A model generated the notes under the pieces. The model saw nothing but the letters and a program-made list of their open reading frames with translations, did not search any database and was not told where the DNA came from. Both the position numbers and the translations under genes were made by a program. A DNA stretch of 64,000 nucleotides from Adiantum capillus-veneris (taxonomy: Eukaryota > Streptophyta > Polypodiopsida > Polypodiales > Pteridaceae), in NCBI GenBank assembly GCA_014529385.2, contig CM043969.1, positions 33,802,446 through 33,866,445 on the forward strand. The letters are read 5' to 3'. Positions 12,819 through 25,177 of the stretch are shown here, one piece after another (the first letter of the stretch is position 1; each line of letters starts with the position of its first letter).

Positions 12819-14281
12819 TTGTTATTATGGATTTTTAGGATTTCTCTTACAAGAACAAAGTTTTCACACAGTGATGTTTGTGGTCCTTTGCAAACTCCAT
12901 CCTTAGGCAATTGCTTATACTTCATGAATTTCATTGATGATTACTCCAGGCATGCATGGGTTTATCTGATTAAAGATAATTCTGAACTGTTCATGTGCTT
13001 CAAGCAATTTCTAGTTATGGCTGAAAATGTTTCCAAATTTACTATGGACACACTCCGTTCAAATTGAAGGGGGGAGTACATGTCTCATGAATTTAATGCA
13101 TTTCTAGCTAATTGTGGGATAAAACACCAATTTACAGTGCCGTATACACCTCAACAAAATCATATTGCTGAAAGAAAAAACAGGTCGCTTACGGAAATGG
13201 CATGACATATGGTCAAGAGTCAAGCTTTCCACATTTTTTTTGGCTTGAGGCTATCATGTGTACTGCTTATGTACTTAATAGGTGTCCTACTAAATCCTTG
13301 CAGTTTATGACTCCTTATGAAGCATGGCATGATACGAAGCCATCTATAGATCACATGCACATTTTTGGTTGTTTACGCTTTGGTGCCACAACCATAGCAC
13401 AAAAAATTAGATGATAAGGATATTAAATGCATTTTTGTTGGTTACAATACTAAAAGCAAAGGTTACATGCTATACTGTCTAGAAACAAAATGTAGCTTGG
13501 TTGCACGAGATGTTGTGTTTGTGGGAAAATCTCTTCAACCTTTGTTACCATGTACTAGAGATAGTAATGTAAACTCACAGGAAATTTATGACACTTTGTT
13601 GCCCCTTTTTAATGGTGGAAACTTGCACATAAATTCCAATGAGGCAAATGTATAGCTGATAGGGGTTTTTGAAACTATTACGGATCAGTCTATTACTGAT
13701 GGAGATGTACATGATGTACTTGATGTGGAAAGGACTAAGAATGAGGAGGCTAGAGGTATGCCAAAATGACTGGTGCATACTTTGCATCACAATAAATTGG
13801 ATGCACCTATGTCTAGTCGTACTCGTTGAGGTTCTCGATCTTATGCACCAGATTGTTATGCTTTGGTTGTTTCTGGTTTGTGTGATGAGGAGGAATCTCT
13901 TTCTTTTGATGAAGCATAGAATTCAAAAAATTGGATGGCTGCCATGGAATCAAAATATGATGCACTTATTGAAAATTGACACATAGACTTTATGTGATTT
14001 GCCTCCTGGCAAAAAGGCCATTGGTATGTAAGTCGGATGGTGAGATTGATCTATATAAGGCTCGACTTGTTGCAAAAGGTTATGCACATGACTATGAAGA
14101 GACTTTTTCTCCCACTTATCGTATGACTACTAATCATTTTTTGTGTGCATTGGCAGCTCATTTTGGATGAAGTGTACATCAATCAGACACTGTTACTGCT
14201 TTCTTGAACGATGATATATTTGAGGAAGCATATGCAACACACCCTCACAGTTTTGTCAAGAAAGGAAAAAAAGAAAGTGTG

Positions 14282-14285
<4 letters not shown>
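12819..14285 (+). pseudogene. Ty1/copia integrase to RT N-terminus
   Basis: A copia pol segment in several frames. Integrase core: HSDVCGPLQTPSLGNCLYF, FIDDYSRHAWVYL, then GGEYMSHEFNAFLANCGIKH, VPYTPQQNHIAERKN and VLNRCPTKSLQ (about 12860-13300). A post-core tail follows: DDKDIKCIFVGYNTKSKGY. RT start: NWMAAMESKYDALIEN, LPPGKKAIG, YKARLVAKGYAHDYEETFSP and AFLNDDIFEEAY, ending in FVKKGKKESVHE as the (GA)n tract begins. TGA/TAG stops and frame shifts are scattered throughout. Integrase catalytic Asp and Glu positions can still be recognised. Confidence 0.9.

Positions 14286-14374
<89 letters not shown>
14286..14374. repeat. (GA)n microsatellite, about 90 bp
   Basis: Pure GA repeat. It begins inside the copia RT reading frame at the position normally encoding the sequence just before LKK(S/A)LYGLKQ. 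It is in inverted orientation relative to the (CT)n at 10961-11061. Confidence 0.97.
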
Positions 14375-14377
<3 letters not shown>

Positions 14378-14394
14378 GAATATGTAGAATTGGG

Positions 14395-14953
14395 TTCTTG
14401 TGACATCCTCCATTCCTCAACAGTGCTCCTTTAATTTGTCTTTCGGCACGCTTTCGTCGACAAGTTTTTGATCAAACCGAGCATGTCATAATCGCGCATG
14501 AAAGTTCTTGACTTTGCTGCATTTTTATATTTTAGCCTTCCTTTTTGGCCTGCACAAAGGGCAAAGGCTATAGCGATGCAATGTCTTTTTGCTAACTAAA
14601 ATATTTTTCATTTATTTTGTTCATTTTGTGAATTTATATCAAGAACCACTATGTGGTATGATTAAACTAGTTGGAAATGTGAGCACTCTCCGCACAAGAT
14701 GGGTATCCTAGGAGGTTGGTGGAGGTAAGGATAAGGATTGGCCATGTGTAGACCATCTATTGACTTATCATTTGTGGAGGGAGTGATAAGACTCTTCTAG
14801 GGTTGAGAGTTGCATCATTAGTTCACTTTACGGCTGTTAGCTCTCAGGCTAGTAAGGGGGTAGGGGTAGGCGGGAAGCGTGAGCTTCACTTTGTGGAGGA
14901 TGATGAAGAAGCCTCTTGCAGCCCAACCCTTCGTGATGTGAAGCAGACGGAGT

Positions 14954-14993
<40 letters not shown>

Positions 14994-16261
14994 CTGTCTG
15001 CAAAGCTGTCGTGCTGTTGTGCATTGAGTTGTGCCTGTGGCCCTACCCATGCTTCTGCGGCCGTGCCTCTGCACCTGCGGCACTGCGCCTGCAGCCCCTT
15101 TGGCTACGGCCTGCATTTCTACCCCTGCGGTTGCATCTGCACCTGCGACGCTCCCCCTGTGGCCTTGTACCTTCAGGCATAATCGCCGATGCAGCGGCTG
15201 CGGCCGTTCATTTGTTCTTGCAGCGCTGCCCCTGCGGCCCTGCAACTGCACCTCGGCGCTGCATAATCGCTGCTGAAACGCTAAAAGTTTATTCATCCCT
15301 TTGCACTGGCTGCCTTTGTTCCCGCGGGCAGATAGGTTGTTGGGCACAGCGTTTTGTCAGGTCTGGTGAAGCTGGGCGAGGAGGGGGCTCCGCCCACTGC
15401 GGCTACCGTCCGGCGAGCCACATGGTATCCTCATCTTCTGGATTCTCAGATGTCAATTGTCAGGCAGGCCAGCGAGTCTTTCCGCAGCCTCGCCTCCCTC
15501 ACACTGACGTCTTCACACGGGTCTGGCATCAACCGTTGTGCAGCGATGTCTTGAAGGTTTGCTAGGTTGCCAGGATGGTCCTGAGGAGGGCTGTGCATCT
15601 GGGTGAGTTTTCTAAATGCTTGGCGCCATGTTGGTCCTGTTAATTTGGATGCTTTTATGAGCATTATGAATACTTTTAACACTTCCATGTGGTATTTTTG
15701 CAGATGTTGGTGTGGTTGAATGATGCTACTTGGGAGGAAAATCCCTTATTGGAAGTAGATTAAGTATGGTCCAGTGACGTTTTATGAGTTGCATCAATTA
15801 GAACCTTTGTCATGTGATGCACATTACACTTTAGGTGTGGAAGGTTCATAATGTTAATGAAATGTTGGTTGCTCGGAGTTTGTTGACAGGCATAGATTTT
15901 CATATGAGCTGGGCTGAAGTCGGAAATGCTTGTTGTAGCCCGGGATGGGTCAATAGTTTATGACAATAATTGTCAAACTTAATTAAGCTCTACTTTATGC
16001 AGATTGTAGATTTTGTGTTGGTGTTTTGCATAGTTGAGAACAAGCAGCATAATGGTTGGTTTTGTGTGTATATTTGTCTATGTGGGATAGGGTTGGTTTA
16101 AAGTTAATATTGTTATCAAGTTTATCTTAAATGCTTAGGGTATTTGTCAAGCTTTGTGCGTGTAGTTAAACAAATCAAGCTTGAATTTCTTCTTTTTTCC
16201 ATGATGGGAAATTGCGATAATGTCTCATTCGTTTCATGGACATCTTGAGATGTTCCAGATA
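14395..16261. other. No recognisable gene; (GT)n and GC-rich stretch
   Basis: A (GT)n tract lies at about 14957-14991. Positions 15020-15300 are GC-rich with irregular repeats around CTGCGGC that leave long open frames on both strands, but none resembles a known protein. The rest is AT-rich without clear content. Confidence 0.5.
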
Positions 16262-16266
16262 GAATT

Positions 16267-16397
16267 TGTGAGACCGCGGGGGACTGGACCATGCAACTCT
16301 CCACCCAACCGTGCCATATATAGACTCCTAGCCCCTAAATATAGTGCCCCTTGACTGCATGTCCATCCTGGACCTTGGCCCTGCCCTTGGCCTGACA
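16267..16397 (-). repeat. 3' LTR of coding-poor element
   Basis: 131 bp. On the minus strand it starts TGTCAGGCC and ends GGTCTCACA, giving the canonical TG...CA ends. It contains TATATATGG-type sequence that could serve as a promoter core. Preceded on the plus strand by GAATT. Confidence 0.88.
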
Positions 16398-16414
16398 TTA
16401 CTCCCCCCTTGGAG
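16398..16414 (-). promoter_or_regulatory. Polypurine tract
   Basis: The minus strand reads CTCCAAGGGGGGAGTAA immediately before the 3' LTR, the expected plus-strand primer site. The same bases overlap the sequence described in the next feature. Confidence 0.75.
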
Positions 16415-16630
16415 AAGCGTTTTCATCCTCGAAAACACAAGTGGTAGTATCTTCGTAAGAACACTGATGTTTTCCTTATTGGCATCCTCTACACGGGCCA
16501 ATTGTCCATATGACCGATACCTGGTGCAGTGAGGAGGTTCAATGAAACCAAGAGCAACATCTTGATTTTCAACATTGTTGTCCTTTTGCAACCACCCGTA
16601 TCTAAATGGTAACTCATGATAACTCATGTG
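16400..16630 (-). pseudogene. Possible gypsy polyprotein C-terminal end
   Basis: Just upstream of the PPT the minus strand can be read as VFEDENASPRGE and a stop, which resembles the common last residues of plant gypsy polyproteins before the PPT. Upstream the reading degenerates. This is the only coding trace seen in the element and suggests descent from a gypsy parent. The evidence is one short motif and its position. Confidence 0.4.
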
Positions 16631-18253
16631 AGTATCTTGAAAAGCTCATAGCTACTGAAAGATAGAATAGGGAGTGTCCTCATGTCAGACTTCTGAACCT
16701 TTTGGAACACACAGAACCACATGTTCACCCCTAACAAAGGTTACATGCCGACATACTCTGTCAGCACACCTACTAAGTCCTTGACTTATGAAACTGTCGG
16801 TATCCAACCCCACCACAACAGTTGTTCAAAGTTGAAAACCTAACCGAAGAAAATTCTAGAATAAGGAGAGAATCACCTATTCAGAATGCATTGTGCTAAC
16901 GTATGCTCTTAGCAGATCCTTTAGCACGGTTTACTAACGTATGCGCTTAGCATATCCTTTAGTACTAAATAGAATACTTGTAAGCTGCCCATCCAACGTG
17001 GGATGAATAACAGCAGTAAGAGTGAGGTACTTTCCCCAACCACTTAGAGACAGTCTTCCACGACTGACGACAAACTATGACTCAACCATTGAGTATCCAG
17101 CCATATACTCGATATGGAATGGAGACAACCAACTAGGTTGAATGTAGATTGGAGGTTCCAGCAACCAATCACTAACATCCATACTCAGCCATCACCTTGT
17201 ATGGTAGGGTGTAAACTCATACAAAATCTGCAAGAGAGATTGCACTAGCAATGAAAAAGGGTGCAGAAAGAATAAAGTCCACGGATTTGCATGCCGCTCC
17301 AAATAAATTTGTGTTAAACACTAGGGCCCATAACACCTAGTGTGCATGCATTTAACACAAACATATCCAAACCACAATTCCATGACGAGACTTTCCACGA
17401 TACTTACGTGAAAATCTTGCAACAAAGTTGGACCATAATAGAATGTGACAACCCGGTCACACCTAGGAACCAACCATGAGACATTCTCATGAACGTAGCA
17501 TACTTTGCTATATGTAGAAACGACCTTCCGTTAAGGTGGTTTCACAGCACTTGTAATCACAACAAGTCTGTACTTAGTACCCGACAATTTTTGGCCACTG
17601 AAATTGTTCCTGATACTGTGTGCGTCAATTGGTCTAATGAACGGATGCGACCAGCACCTAGGGACTTCGTCGCGACACATCATTTCGAATTGGGCGCCAG
17701 TGTCAGTCCCAGAGACTCATATTCTCCACATGTGGAATATGTCTCAAGTAAGGATGCCAGGAAAAGTGACATCCATCAAGTACGAGCTGTACTTGTGTGT
17801 GGAGGTAACTACGAACACTCTGCGACGCGAGTGAGAGGGACCCTCATTATCATGCTCCACACTGGCTAAACCAAGCTCCTTGAGTTCCTAGACCATGTTG
17901 TATCCCATGTGACAACATGTGCCAAATCGAACCCTACAAGTAGGTTCGTAACAGCAGAAGGCAAAAAGGTAGATTGGACACTTGGCCCAAAATACTTTGT
18001 GCCGACATGCCCTTGGCATGGCTCTGTAACATTCAAGCGTACTTATACGTCTTGAAAAACCAAGTAAAGCATACTGAAAAAGGAATAACACCAAATCAAT
18101 AGATGCGTACCTGGAGATTTGAACGGAATGTTCACTTACCCGTATTCAAACGGAGAGAAGCACATCTCCTACCTGAAAAAAAACAAACAGTATTGCACTG
18201 GAAACCATGGGTGTTGCCCTCGCAATCCAACCCCTTTGGTTAACATCTACATA

Positions 18254-18418
18254 GTCAAACCCCTTGGTAAGACCCTCTGTAGAAATTGCACAACTAGCAG
18301 GTAACGGTTATCAACATAGTCAACCGTATAGATTCTACGTTGTCAAACCACTTGGTAAGACCCTGTATAGAAATTGCTCAACTAGCAGGTAACGGTTATC
18401 AACATAGTCAACCGTATA
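18254..18418. repeat. 88-bp tandem duplication in the LTR element
   Basis: A segment starting GTCAAACC at 18254 recurs at 18342 with few differences, both carrying CTAGCAGGTAACGG and CATAGTCAACCG. It is a local tandem duplication in non-coding interior sequence. Confidence 0.85.
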
Positions 18419-21400
18419 CATATTGATTGGAATCAACCAAAAGTTGAATTTGTCCACTATCGCGTGGTAGATTGCGAAATTCGTTCCTTGAAAGGCTAAC
18501 TGGGAGAGATCAACTGTGATCCTCAATGCCTATGGGATGATGTAGCAGTCACCCACCGGGTCGTACCCCAAAACAATATGTCCATAGACACTCCGTAGTG
18601 CTATAGAGAGAACATGGAATCCACACAAGTGGACCGCCTAGCTCTGGTGGACAGCCATGCTGTCACAATTGATTGCTGCATCTATACTTCCTTGTATAGA
18701 TCAGCTGCTATGAGTTGAAGATTTATCAAAAACTCAACTTGAGAGTCGCACTGAAATCATGTAGTGCAAAAATGACACTGTAAACATCCTGAATGACAAG
18801 ACCCTTGCTTGTCCATTAATGTTGATGTATACTTCCCTGGGTAGATCTGTTCACTCTTGAAAACAAGCACCCAAAGAATGTGAGCATTGGGATCTTACCC
18901 TAGGTCTGACAACGGCTCTTAGCCTGCGTGGCTCATAGCCCTTGTACAAATTAGTGTTCAATGGACAAACCGATGAAGATGGATTTGAGTAGCATCTTAG
19001 CCACGTGTTAGCTGAGAGTTAGAGCACCTTGGCTCAGGTTGACTCACGAGCAAAACACATATCAAAAGCTTCCTAGAAGATTTTCATTTTTCCCTTAAAG
19101 AGAGAGAGACCGAGAGAAGAAGAGCATACTGGGCTGAGGAACTTTCCTTAAATGACTATGACGTGTATAGTTGATTGCCCTGCTCTGGTGCATCTTATGC
19201 CTAGCTTGTAGATGCAGCTTATCCTATAAGCATTCCACAGGTTTCTGGTCTGACTCTCTCATCGAGAGAGTTAACAGAGAAACACAAAACTCACGCCGAC
19301 CCACCCTACCTTGTAGGGGTCGTGATTGTATGAGTACGACTTAGCCTTGGCACTTTGCCCGTAAAATAAGTCTTAGATTGAGGTTCCTTTTAGGGTAGTT
19401 GTGTTAATAGCAACCAACAATCATGTTAAACAATCCATCATGTATTCTGTCTGTGATAGAGTTGCGAGTGGGATAGCGGAAGCATAATGCATGATGTGGT
19501 GGAACTCATGCCACCTGATGAGCATGCCTTGCATGCAAAAGTATAAGCCCTTGGCTACTATGACGGTCTCAAGTGTGAGAGCCAAAACCATAAGTGCCTT
19601 GCACAGTCTGTACTGGTATTTTTACATTACAACGAGATGGTGCCACATCGAAAATGTGAGCAAAAATTCCCATTTTACCAGTTTCCCAAACTTGTGTGCC
19701 AATCCCCTTGATTCCAAATCAACGGGAAGTATCTCGGCACAAGGGAGAAGCCTTGCTTCGTATAAAATTGCCAAAGCACTTTGCTTTGCACAATGAAAGT
19801 AACTGCCAAGTAAAGTGTAAACATGGAAAAAACAATAAAAATTTAAACTTGGCTAACTTGGTTGTTGTTGCTGTAACCAGTTGGCCCGAGATTCCGAGGA
19901 AGAAAACTCCCTCAAATGTAGTTCATAACCATCTATGTTGTGCAAGAGAGAGTTGGCATATATATCATATACATGCCCTGAAATATCCTGTCGGCATATG
20001 TAGAAATTTTCCTAGGGTGTGTGCTCATAGCATACCCCAAACGGAAAAAATTTCAATGCAAGATTCTTAAATTGAATCCTTGCTTCACATAAATATGTTT
20101 GTGCTGATAGGAAATGGCTGTGGTTGCGGATATCATAACAAAAAGGAACGACCTTGTCGAGCAATTTCAACTGAAATTAACCAGTATTGTGTGGCAAGCA
20201 TTCTCTGTCAGTTTGTAGAAACAGTGACAAGGAGCCGGCCATGCTGAGCAACTTGCTGTCTTCAACAAGTCTAGTAATAGGCCATGCCTGTCTCCTTGAG
20301 ATACTAAAAAATTGGCCCTTGGCCTTGCGTTGGAAACAAAATGTAACCTGTGACGAGCGTGCTCTATCAAGGTACTCAAGAGAAGCCATGCTTCATATAG
20401 CTATGTCTAGCCTCATTGCCAGCAAATGCTATTAGCGACATATGTCATAGCAAAGAGAGTCGACCTTGTTGATCATGCATAAAAAATCGACCTTGTCGAA
20501 TTGTAAATGTAATGGAAAAACAGTAGAACACGTGCAAGTTATGCATCTCATATAGCCATGATCATTCATAGTCATCCATTTCATACCAGGGGTATCAAGC
20601 ACATGCTTAATACACAAAAATTAAATGCTTACCTCAATAAATACTCCTGCCGATGCGTCTTGCCCTCGTAAGAATCAATTGAGTTGCAATTAAGAAGTTC
20701 AATGAGAAATTATTTCATAGATGCTGTTGCTTGGTGCGATAGCTGCTCTACTGCTTGCTCTTAAGGGCCTTGCCCGAATCGCAACCCCAAACTCGGAGGT
20801 AGAGAAAGAAAGGCTCTTGCCAATCTGTCCGAAATCGGCCATGCCGATTACTGATCCAGCCATGCAAAACAGCGTTGCATCCGTAAGCCAAACTAGCAAT
20901 AGACCTTGCCGTTGCATGAAAGATCAATTCTTTGAAACGTGAACCGTATAAGTCTGCAAGATAAAATTTCAAAAAACCCTTAATTAGGAAATGGCAAAGT
21001 TGTTTATCATGTCGGTCGATCGCCATTGACGCCTTGCAGATAAGTTGCAATCCATGTTGACGTTGGAAGCCTTGCTTCCATATGATCATGCCTTAGCGTA
21101 CACAATCTTTGCTAATGTCTTTGGTAATCGGCTCCTTTGCCGATGCCAATACCGTTGTTAAACGGAAAAGAGAAATCCATGCATGCTGCCGACTCTGAGT
21201 GGGTTTCTTAGTTAATCCAAAGGGAATGGCCAAGTGTGGATGGCCATCCCTTAGGGTAAATTTTTTTTTAAAAAAAATGGCGAAATCTGAAGCTTTGCAA
21301 CGAAGCCGCCTGCGCGTTGCAACCAGGGAGGACAGCGCTCAAGGAAATCCACAAATGGCGGGTATACAGAGTCGAACTTTTTCCCTGAAGCCCTTGCGCT

Positions 21401-21780
21401 CCCACCAAAGCCAAAACCGCGCGATTCTGTAGATGTTGAACTTCGGTGCCCTCCCCGACTTAGGGTGGCTACACGCGAGCCAGCAGACTTCGGCTTCCCC
21501 TTCCTCCTCGACTTGGGACAGTAGCACACCGCGGCTTCAATGGAAGAAGCCATGCAAGCCATGCATGCAATCCTCTCCTCCTCACCCGCCGTCTTGCCAA
21601 AACAAAAAACGCCCTTCTCCTCCCCTCAAGTGAGTTCGATTGCAAGAAAAACTCCATGAGAAAGACAAAACACCAAGCTGCTGCTCTTCCCCATCTTGTC
21701 AGAGCTTCCATGAACGGAAAGAGATAGAGAAAGACCTTGCTTTCGCGCACGACCATGCATGCTTCCCTCTCCTTCTCCCC

Positions 21781-21794
21781 TGGCTCTGATACCA
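21781..21794 (-). promoter_or_regulatory. tRNA-Met primer-binding site
   Basis: The minus strand reads TGGTATCAGAGCCA one base inside the right LTR. This matches the 3' end complement of plant initiator tRNA-Met used to prime reverse transcription, and fixes the direction of the element. Confidence 0.92.
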
Positions 21795-21795
21795 G

Positions 21796-21926
21796 TGTGA
21801 GACCGCGGGGGTCTGGACCATGCAACTCTCCACCCAACCATGCCATATATAGACTCCTAGCCCCTAAATATAGCGCCCCTTGACCGCATGTCCATCCTGG
21901 CCCTTGGCCCTGCCCTTGGCCTGATA
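21796..21926 (-). repeat. 5' LTR of coding-poor element
   Basis: 131 bp, partner of 16267-16397. On the plus strand its last bases are CTGATA instead of CTGACA, so the TG start on the minus strand is mutated to TA. Followed by GAATT. Confidence 0.88.
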
Positions 21927-21931
21927 GAATT

Positions 21932-22955
21932 AGAGAAGACTGAGTAAGCTTTAGTTACGGATGGGAATTGGTATACAAGATAAGCTATGATGATGAAGAA
22001 ATGCTAATTATGGCTTCATGCCATTATTTGGTCACTTTCTCTGAACTTATGGTTAAAAAAAAGCCTGAATTATTTTTGCAGTATTTTTTTTTTCATGCAT
22101 AAGATCTGAGAATTGTCGTTAATACAATGGCTATCAATGACTATTGTATCACTTTTGTGCCTTGCGGACAATTAAAGACCGCATCGTTGTTAAATATCCT
22201 ATTTCTGACTTTCGACAATGCAAAAAACGCACATTATGTTAATTTCACCCATTTTGTATCGATTATAATCTTTATTAAGACTAGTGGTATAGAAAAATAC
22301 CTTGATAATAATTAGATTTTCACAAAAATAAAAGTTAGTGTTTAAACTATTTTGATTTATTTATAATAGTTTAATAATTGCATAATAGTTGCTTACAATT
22401 TTTAAAAGTAGAATTGAAGTCATTACAGAATTCTCGTATTCTTAAAAATTACCATAATTAAAATTTGAATTTTCAATTTTTCAAAATTTTTAGCTTATAT
22501 AAAAAAGAAAAATTTTAAAAATACTTTTATCATGAAAAAGAAACGTGAAGTGATATTTGTCTCTTCCTTCCTTGAAATATGTTTACCAATGATGAAAAAG
22601 AGAAGTGGAGTTATATCTTCCTCATCTTTTCTTGGTAGTTGCCTACTACTTACCATCATCCTTACTCTTTACTAAAGCTGTGCATGTTGGGAGTGAAGAC
22701 ATTAACTCTCCTCATCATAGAAAGATACAACTTTTATACATTCTCTTCCTCCTCCTCCTATATAACAAGAACTCTTATGTACACTAGCTGTGCAAGTCTT
22801 CAAGCTCTACGTTTGTTTGTTGAAAGCTCTGGTTAGAACCAAGATTGCTTTCACCTACCTAATGGATATTCTTATGGATGGTTAGTATTTGTATTTGTTT
22901 TGTTGTTTTATGAGCTGTGATGAGCTATGACTTAGAGCATTGACGTGAGCAATTT
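21932..22955. other. AT-rich stretch, no gene
   Basis: Long A and T runs around 22070-22530, no coding similarity. It may hold the left end of the rolling-circle element to the right, but no terminus can be fixed. Confidence 0.5.
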
Positions 22956-22958
22956 GAT

Positions 22959-23863
22959 TTGGATGCAAACTTCGACGATTTTCCATTGGGTGTACCACCG
23001 GACTTAGGATCGCCTGCTGTGATTAACACAAAGCTTCGTAGCCAGATCAACACAGCTGCTGTCGTGTCACCGTTATCTCAAAACAAAAAACAGTCATCCG
23101 AATCTCCGCTTGGCAAGAAACTCAGTCCTAGAGCAAAACTGAACAAGGCTTCATCTTTAGCTATAAAAAAGGCTTTGATCTCTGTTAGAAGTAAAATTTA
23201 CAGCTTGTTTATATGGTAAGTCTCACTCCCGTTCTTATCTAATGCTTTTTGATAGGTAAAGCATCTAGATGCTTGGCAGATTCGTCATTCTCATCTTCTT
23301 TGATTAAGAACACTTCAGAAGGGAAAGAGGAGCTTACTGCTGGATCTTTCAACTCACAATTGACCATAACCCCTGCTTTGAGAACTTTGGCAATTTCTGA
23401 ATTGTCTGAGACTGTGAATTTTAGGTTTGCTCTAGAAGGAAAAGTTCTATGTAAGTACGGCACTTACAAGATTCCAAAGTCTAACTACGGTGGATACCTT
23501 CGTGCGGATCTTCTTGACAGGGAATCTCGTCATACAGTAACATTTGTGGTGACTGAGATCTACCTTTCAGAGTTTATTGAGGCCTTTGCTGTCAATGATT
23601 TTGTTCGCCTTAAGGGTGCATGTGTGAAAAGGGTTGTTGCCAAGGACGGTGGAACTTGCTCATGGGCTTTGTATGCTGATGCTACGACTTTGGTTGTCAA
23701 AGCCGAGGCTTTTGACTGCTATCTTCAACTTTATCCCGAGCAGAAAATCAAAGAGTTGTTCTCTCAAAGCACAAGTGCTGCTGAATTTGTTTCAACAGTT
23801 GCTTTTATTGTTGTCAAAATGAGAATGTTGTTAAAAGAGATGGCACTCCTAGCTTTCGTTTAA
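22959..23863 (+). pseudogene. RPA70-like OB-fold protein, first part
   Basis: An N-terminal segment rich in Ser/Lys (22959-23219, starting near DANFDDFPLGVPPDLG) is followed by the frame 23249-23863, which has an OB-fold-like strand series: NFRFALEGKVLCKYGTY, GGYLRADLLDRESRHTVTFV, LSEFIEAFAVNDFVRLKGAC and SWALYADATTLVV. This resembles the RPA1-like single-strand binding proteins carried by plant Helitrons, which would coat displaced DNA in rolling-circle transposition. Between 23216 and 23256 the sequence GGTAAGT...TTTTTGATAG could be an intron, but about 41 nt is very short for a plant, so a small deletion or shift is as likely. Confidence 0.6.
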
Positions 23864-24007
23864 TTGTGGCAGATGGACCTTCAACAAGCGATCGAGCTAG
23901 TGTGAGTGTAGATAAAGCTTCTTTACAACACAAATGTATCTTTGCTCATGTTTGCATTTTGATGGCAGCTTCTCTTTGTCCCTACACGACGGGTCGACTA
24001 TCAGTTT

Positions 24008-24632
24008 ATGGTGCACGAAGTAAAAGAAGTTGGATACTACTCATGTGTCGCTCGTAACATCAATGTCTTCAAGCATTTGTCAAACACCCTTAGTGTAGTT
24101 GACGCTACTATCTTGTGCCCGCTTCCTCTCTCTTTGGCTGGTGTCTTCCAAGAATACTTGTTGAAACAAGTCACGAACCTAGGCTTTGGGAAGAAGGTGA
24201 TTGCTGTGTGTGCATATATTAGTAAAAAATGAGTTTATGTTCATTTTATGGTCATTGTTGAATTTGTAGGTGTTTGGTACGCTGGAGATTGTGAGTGTGA
24301 ATAGCTTGGATGTCGAGTACTCGCGCGGTGTGTGCAAAGGTCTAAATGTGAGTCGGCAAGCGAGCAACCCATTTTGCTACTCTTGTGGTAGACTCTCTAC
24401 AATCACCAAGCAGCCTGTGTTGCCCACTAAATTATATCCCCAAGACGGAGAGGTTGTTTCTTTTATCTTGCAAGGAGCTGTAGTTGATTCTGTTCTTGGA
24501 TTTTCCCGTCCGTTCCTGCATCTCTTTGATCAAAGCTTGATAGAGTTAAAATCTTCACTCTTGAACTTTAAAAAGGCTGTTTGGTTCACTATTGACAATT
24601 CGGGACAGGTTACTGCATTCAAAGGAGCGTAG
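24008..24632 (+). pseudogene. RPA-like protein, C-terminal part
   Basis: The frames 24008-24232 and 24270-24632 join well if GTGATTGCTG...ATTTGTAG (24197-24269) is an intron, giving LGFGKK then VFGTLEIVSVNSLDVEY. The second exon has NPFCYSCGRLSTI, a Cys pair like the zinc-ribbon part of RPA70 C-terminal OB folds, then KAVWFTIDNSG. The link to the first part at 23863-24008 is broken by a frame change. It would bind single-stranded DNA or partner the Rep/helicase. Confidence 0.5.
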
Positions 24633-24759
24633 TTTGTGTTCTTGATATCAAGGTTTCACTTTTTGGAACAATGGCATATGATATCATTTTGTACGCAGAT
24701 GGCAAAAATCTACATGTTGATCCTATATTTACTTGTAATTTTCAGATAACAAAGATGTT

Positions 24760-25050
24760 TTGCTAAGTTTTCTTCATGGTTTTCACTTGTCCCTCTCTTT
24801 GCAATGTCTTGAATCCAAAATTGTGGATGAAATTCTAGAACAAATAGAACTAAAGAATGAAGACATTCTGAAAGTTTGTGTTGACCCTTGGATTGTTGAT
24901 GTACAATCACCTTCTTTTAATCAAAAAGAATTTTTGACGTCGCTTTTAGGTAGTCGACATTCGTCAATGATTCTAAGTGTGCACTTGGTAACTTTGTTTT
25001 GCAAGATGTTCTTTGCAATGTGCAAACTCTACTTTTACCAAAGTGATGTT
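24760..25050 (+). pseudogene. RPA-like ORF tail, unassigned
   Basis: The frame contains SKIVDEILEQIELKNEDILK, then PWIVDVQSPSFNQKEFL. It lies between the zinc-ribbon fragment and the Rep protein and has no strong family match. It is most likely the end of the RPA-like gene or a linker. Confidence 0.3.
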
Positions 25051-25177
25051 TTAAATGAAGTCCGTTGTTTCGGTGCACGTGAATGTGCAACCTCGTCCAC
25101 TTGCCCAACTTTTGTGGTGTTTGAATTTTTGTGGCTGTTTTTTATGGTATCCGTGTGGAGATCATCCACCCAAACAT

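Larger units (their letters stand above)
16267..21926 (-). mobile_element. Coding-poor LTR retrotransposon with intact ends
   Basis: Two direct repeats of 131 bp (16267-16397 and 21796-21926) begin TGTGAGACCGCGGG on the plus strand and differ at about 6 positions. Each is flanked outside by GAATT (16262-16266 and 21927-21931), a 5-bp target-site duplication. A tRNA-Met PBS lies next to the right repeat and a PPT next to the left one, so the element is transcribed right to left. The ~5.4 kb interior has only short ORFs, so the element must depend on proteins from elsewhere. The LTRs are shorter than usual for LARD elements and the interior longer than for TRIMs. Confidence 0.88.

Noticed and set aside
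14960-15565. Long open frames over the GC-rich stretch and (GT)n
   Set aside because: Frames on both strands overlap, are driven by dipeptide and CTGCGGC-like repeats, and show no recognised domain.
16122-21846. Scattered ORFs of 60-130 codons in the coding-poor element
   Set aside because: They overlap on both strands and show no motif; only the short PPT-proximal trace was kept.
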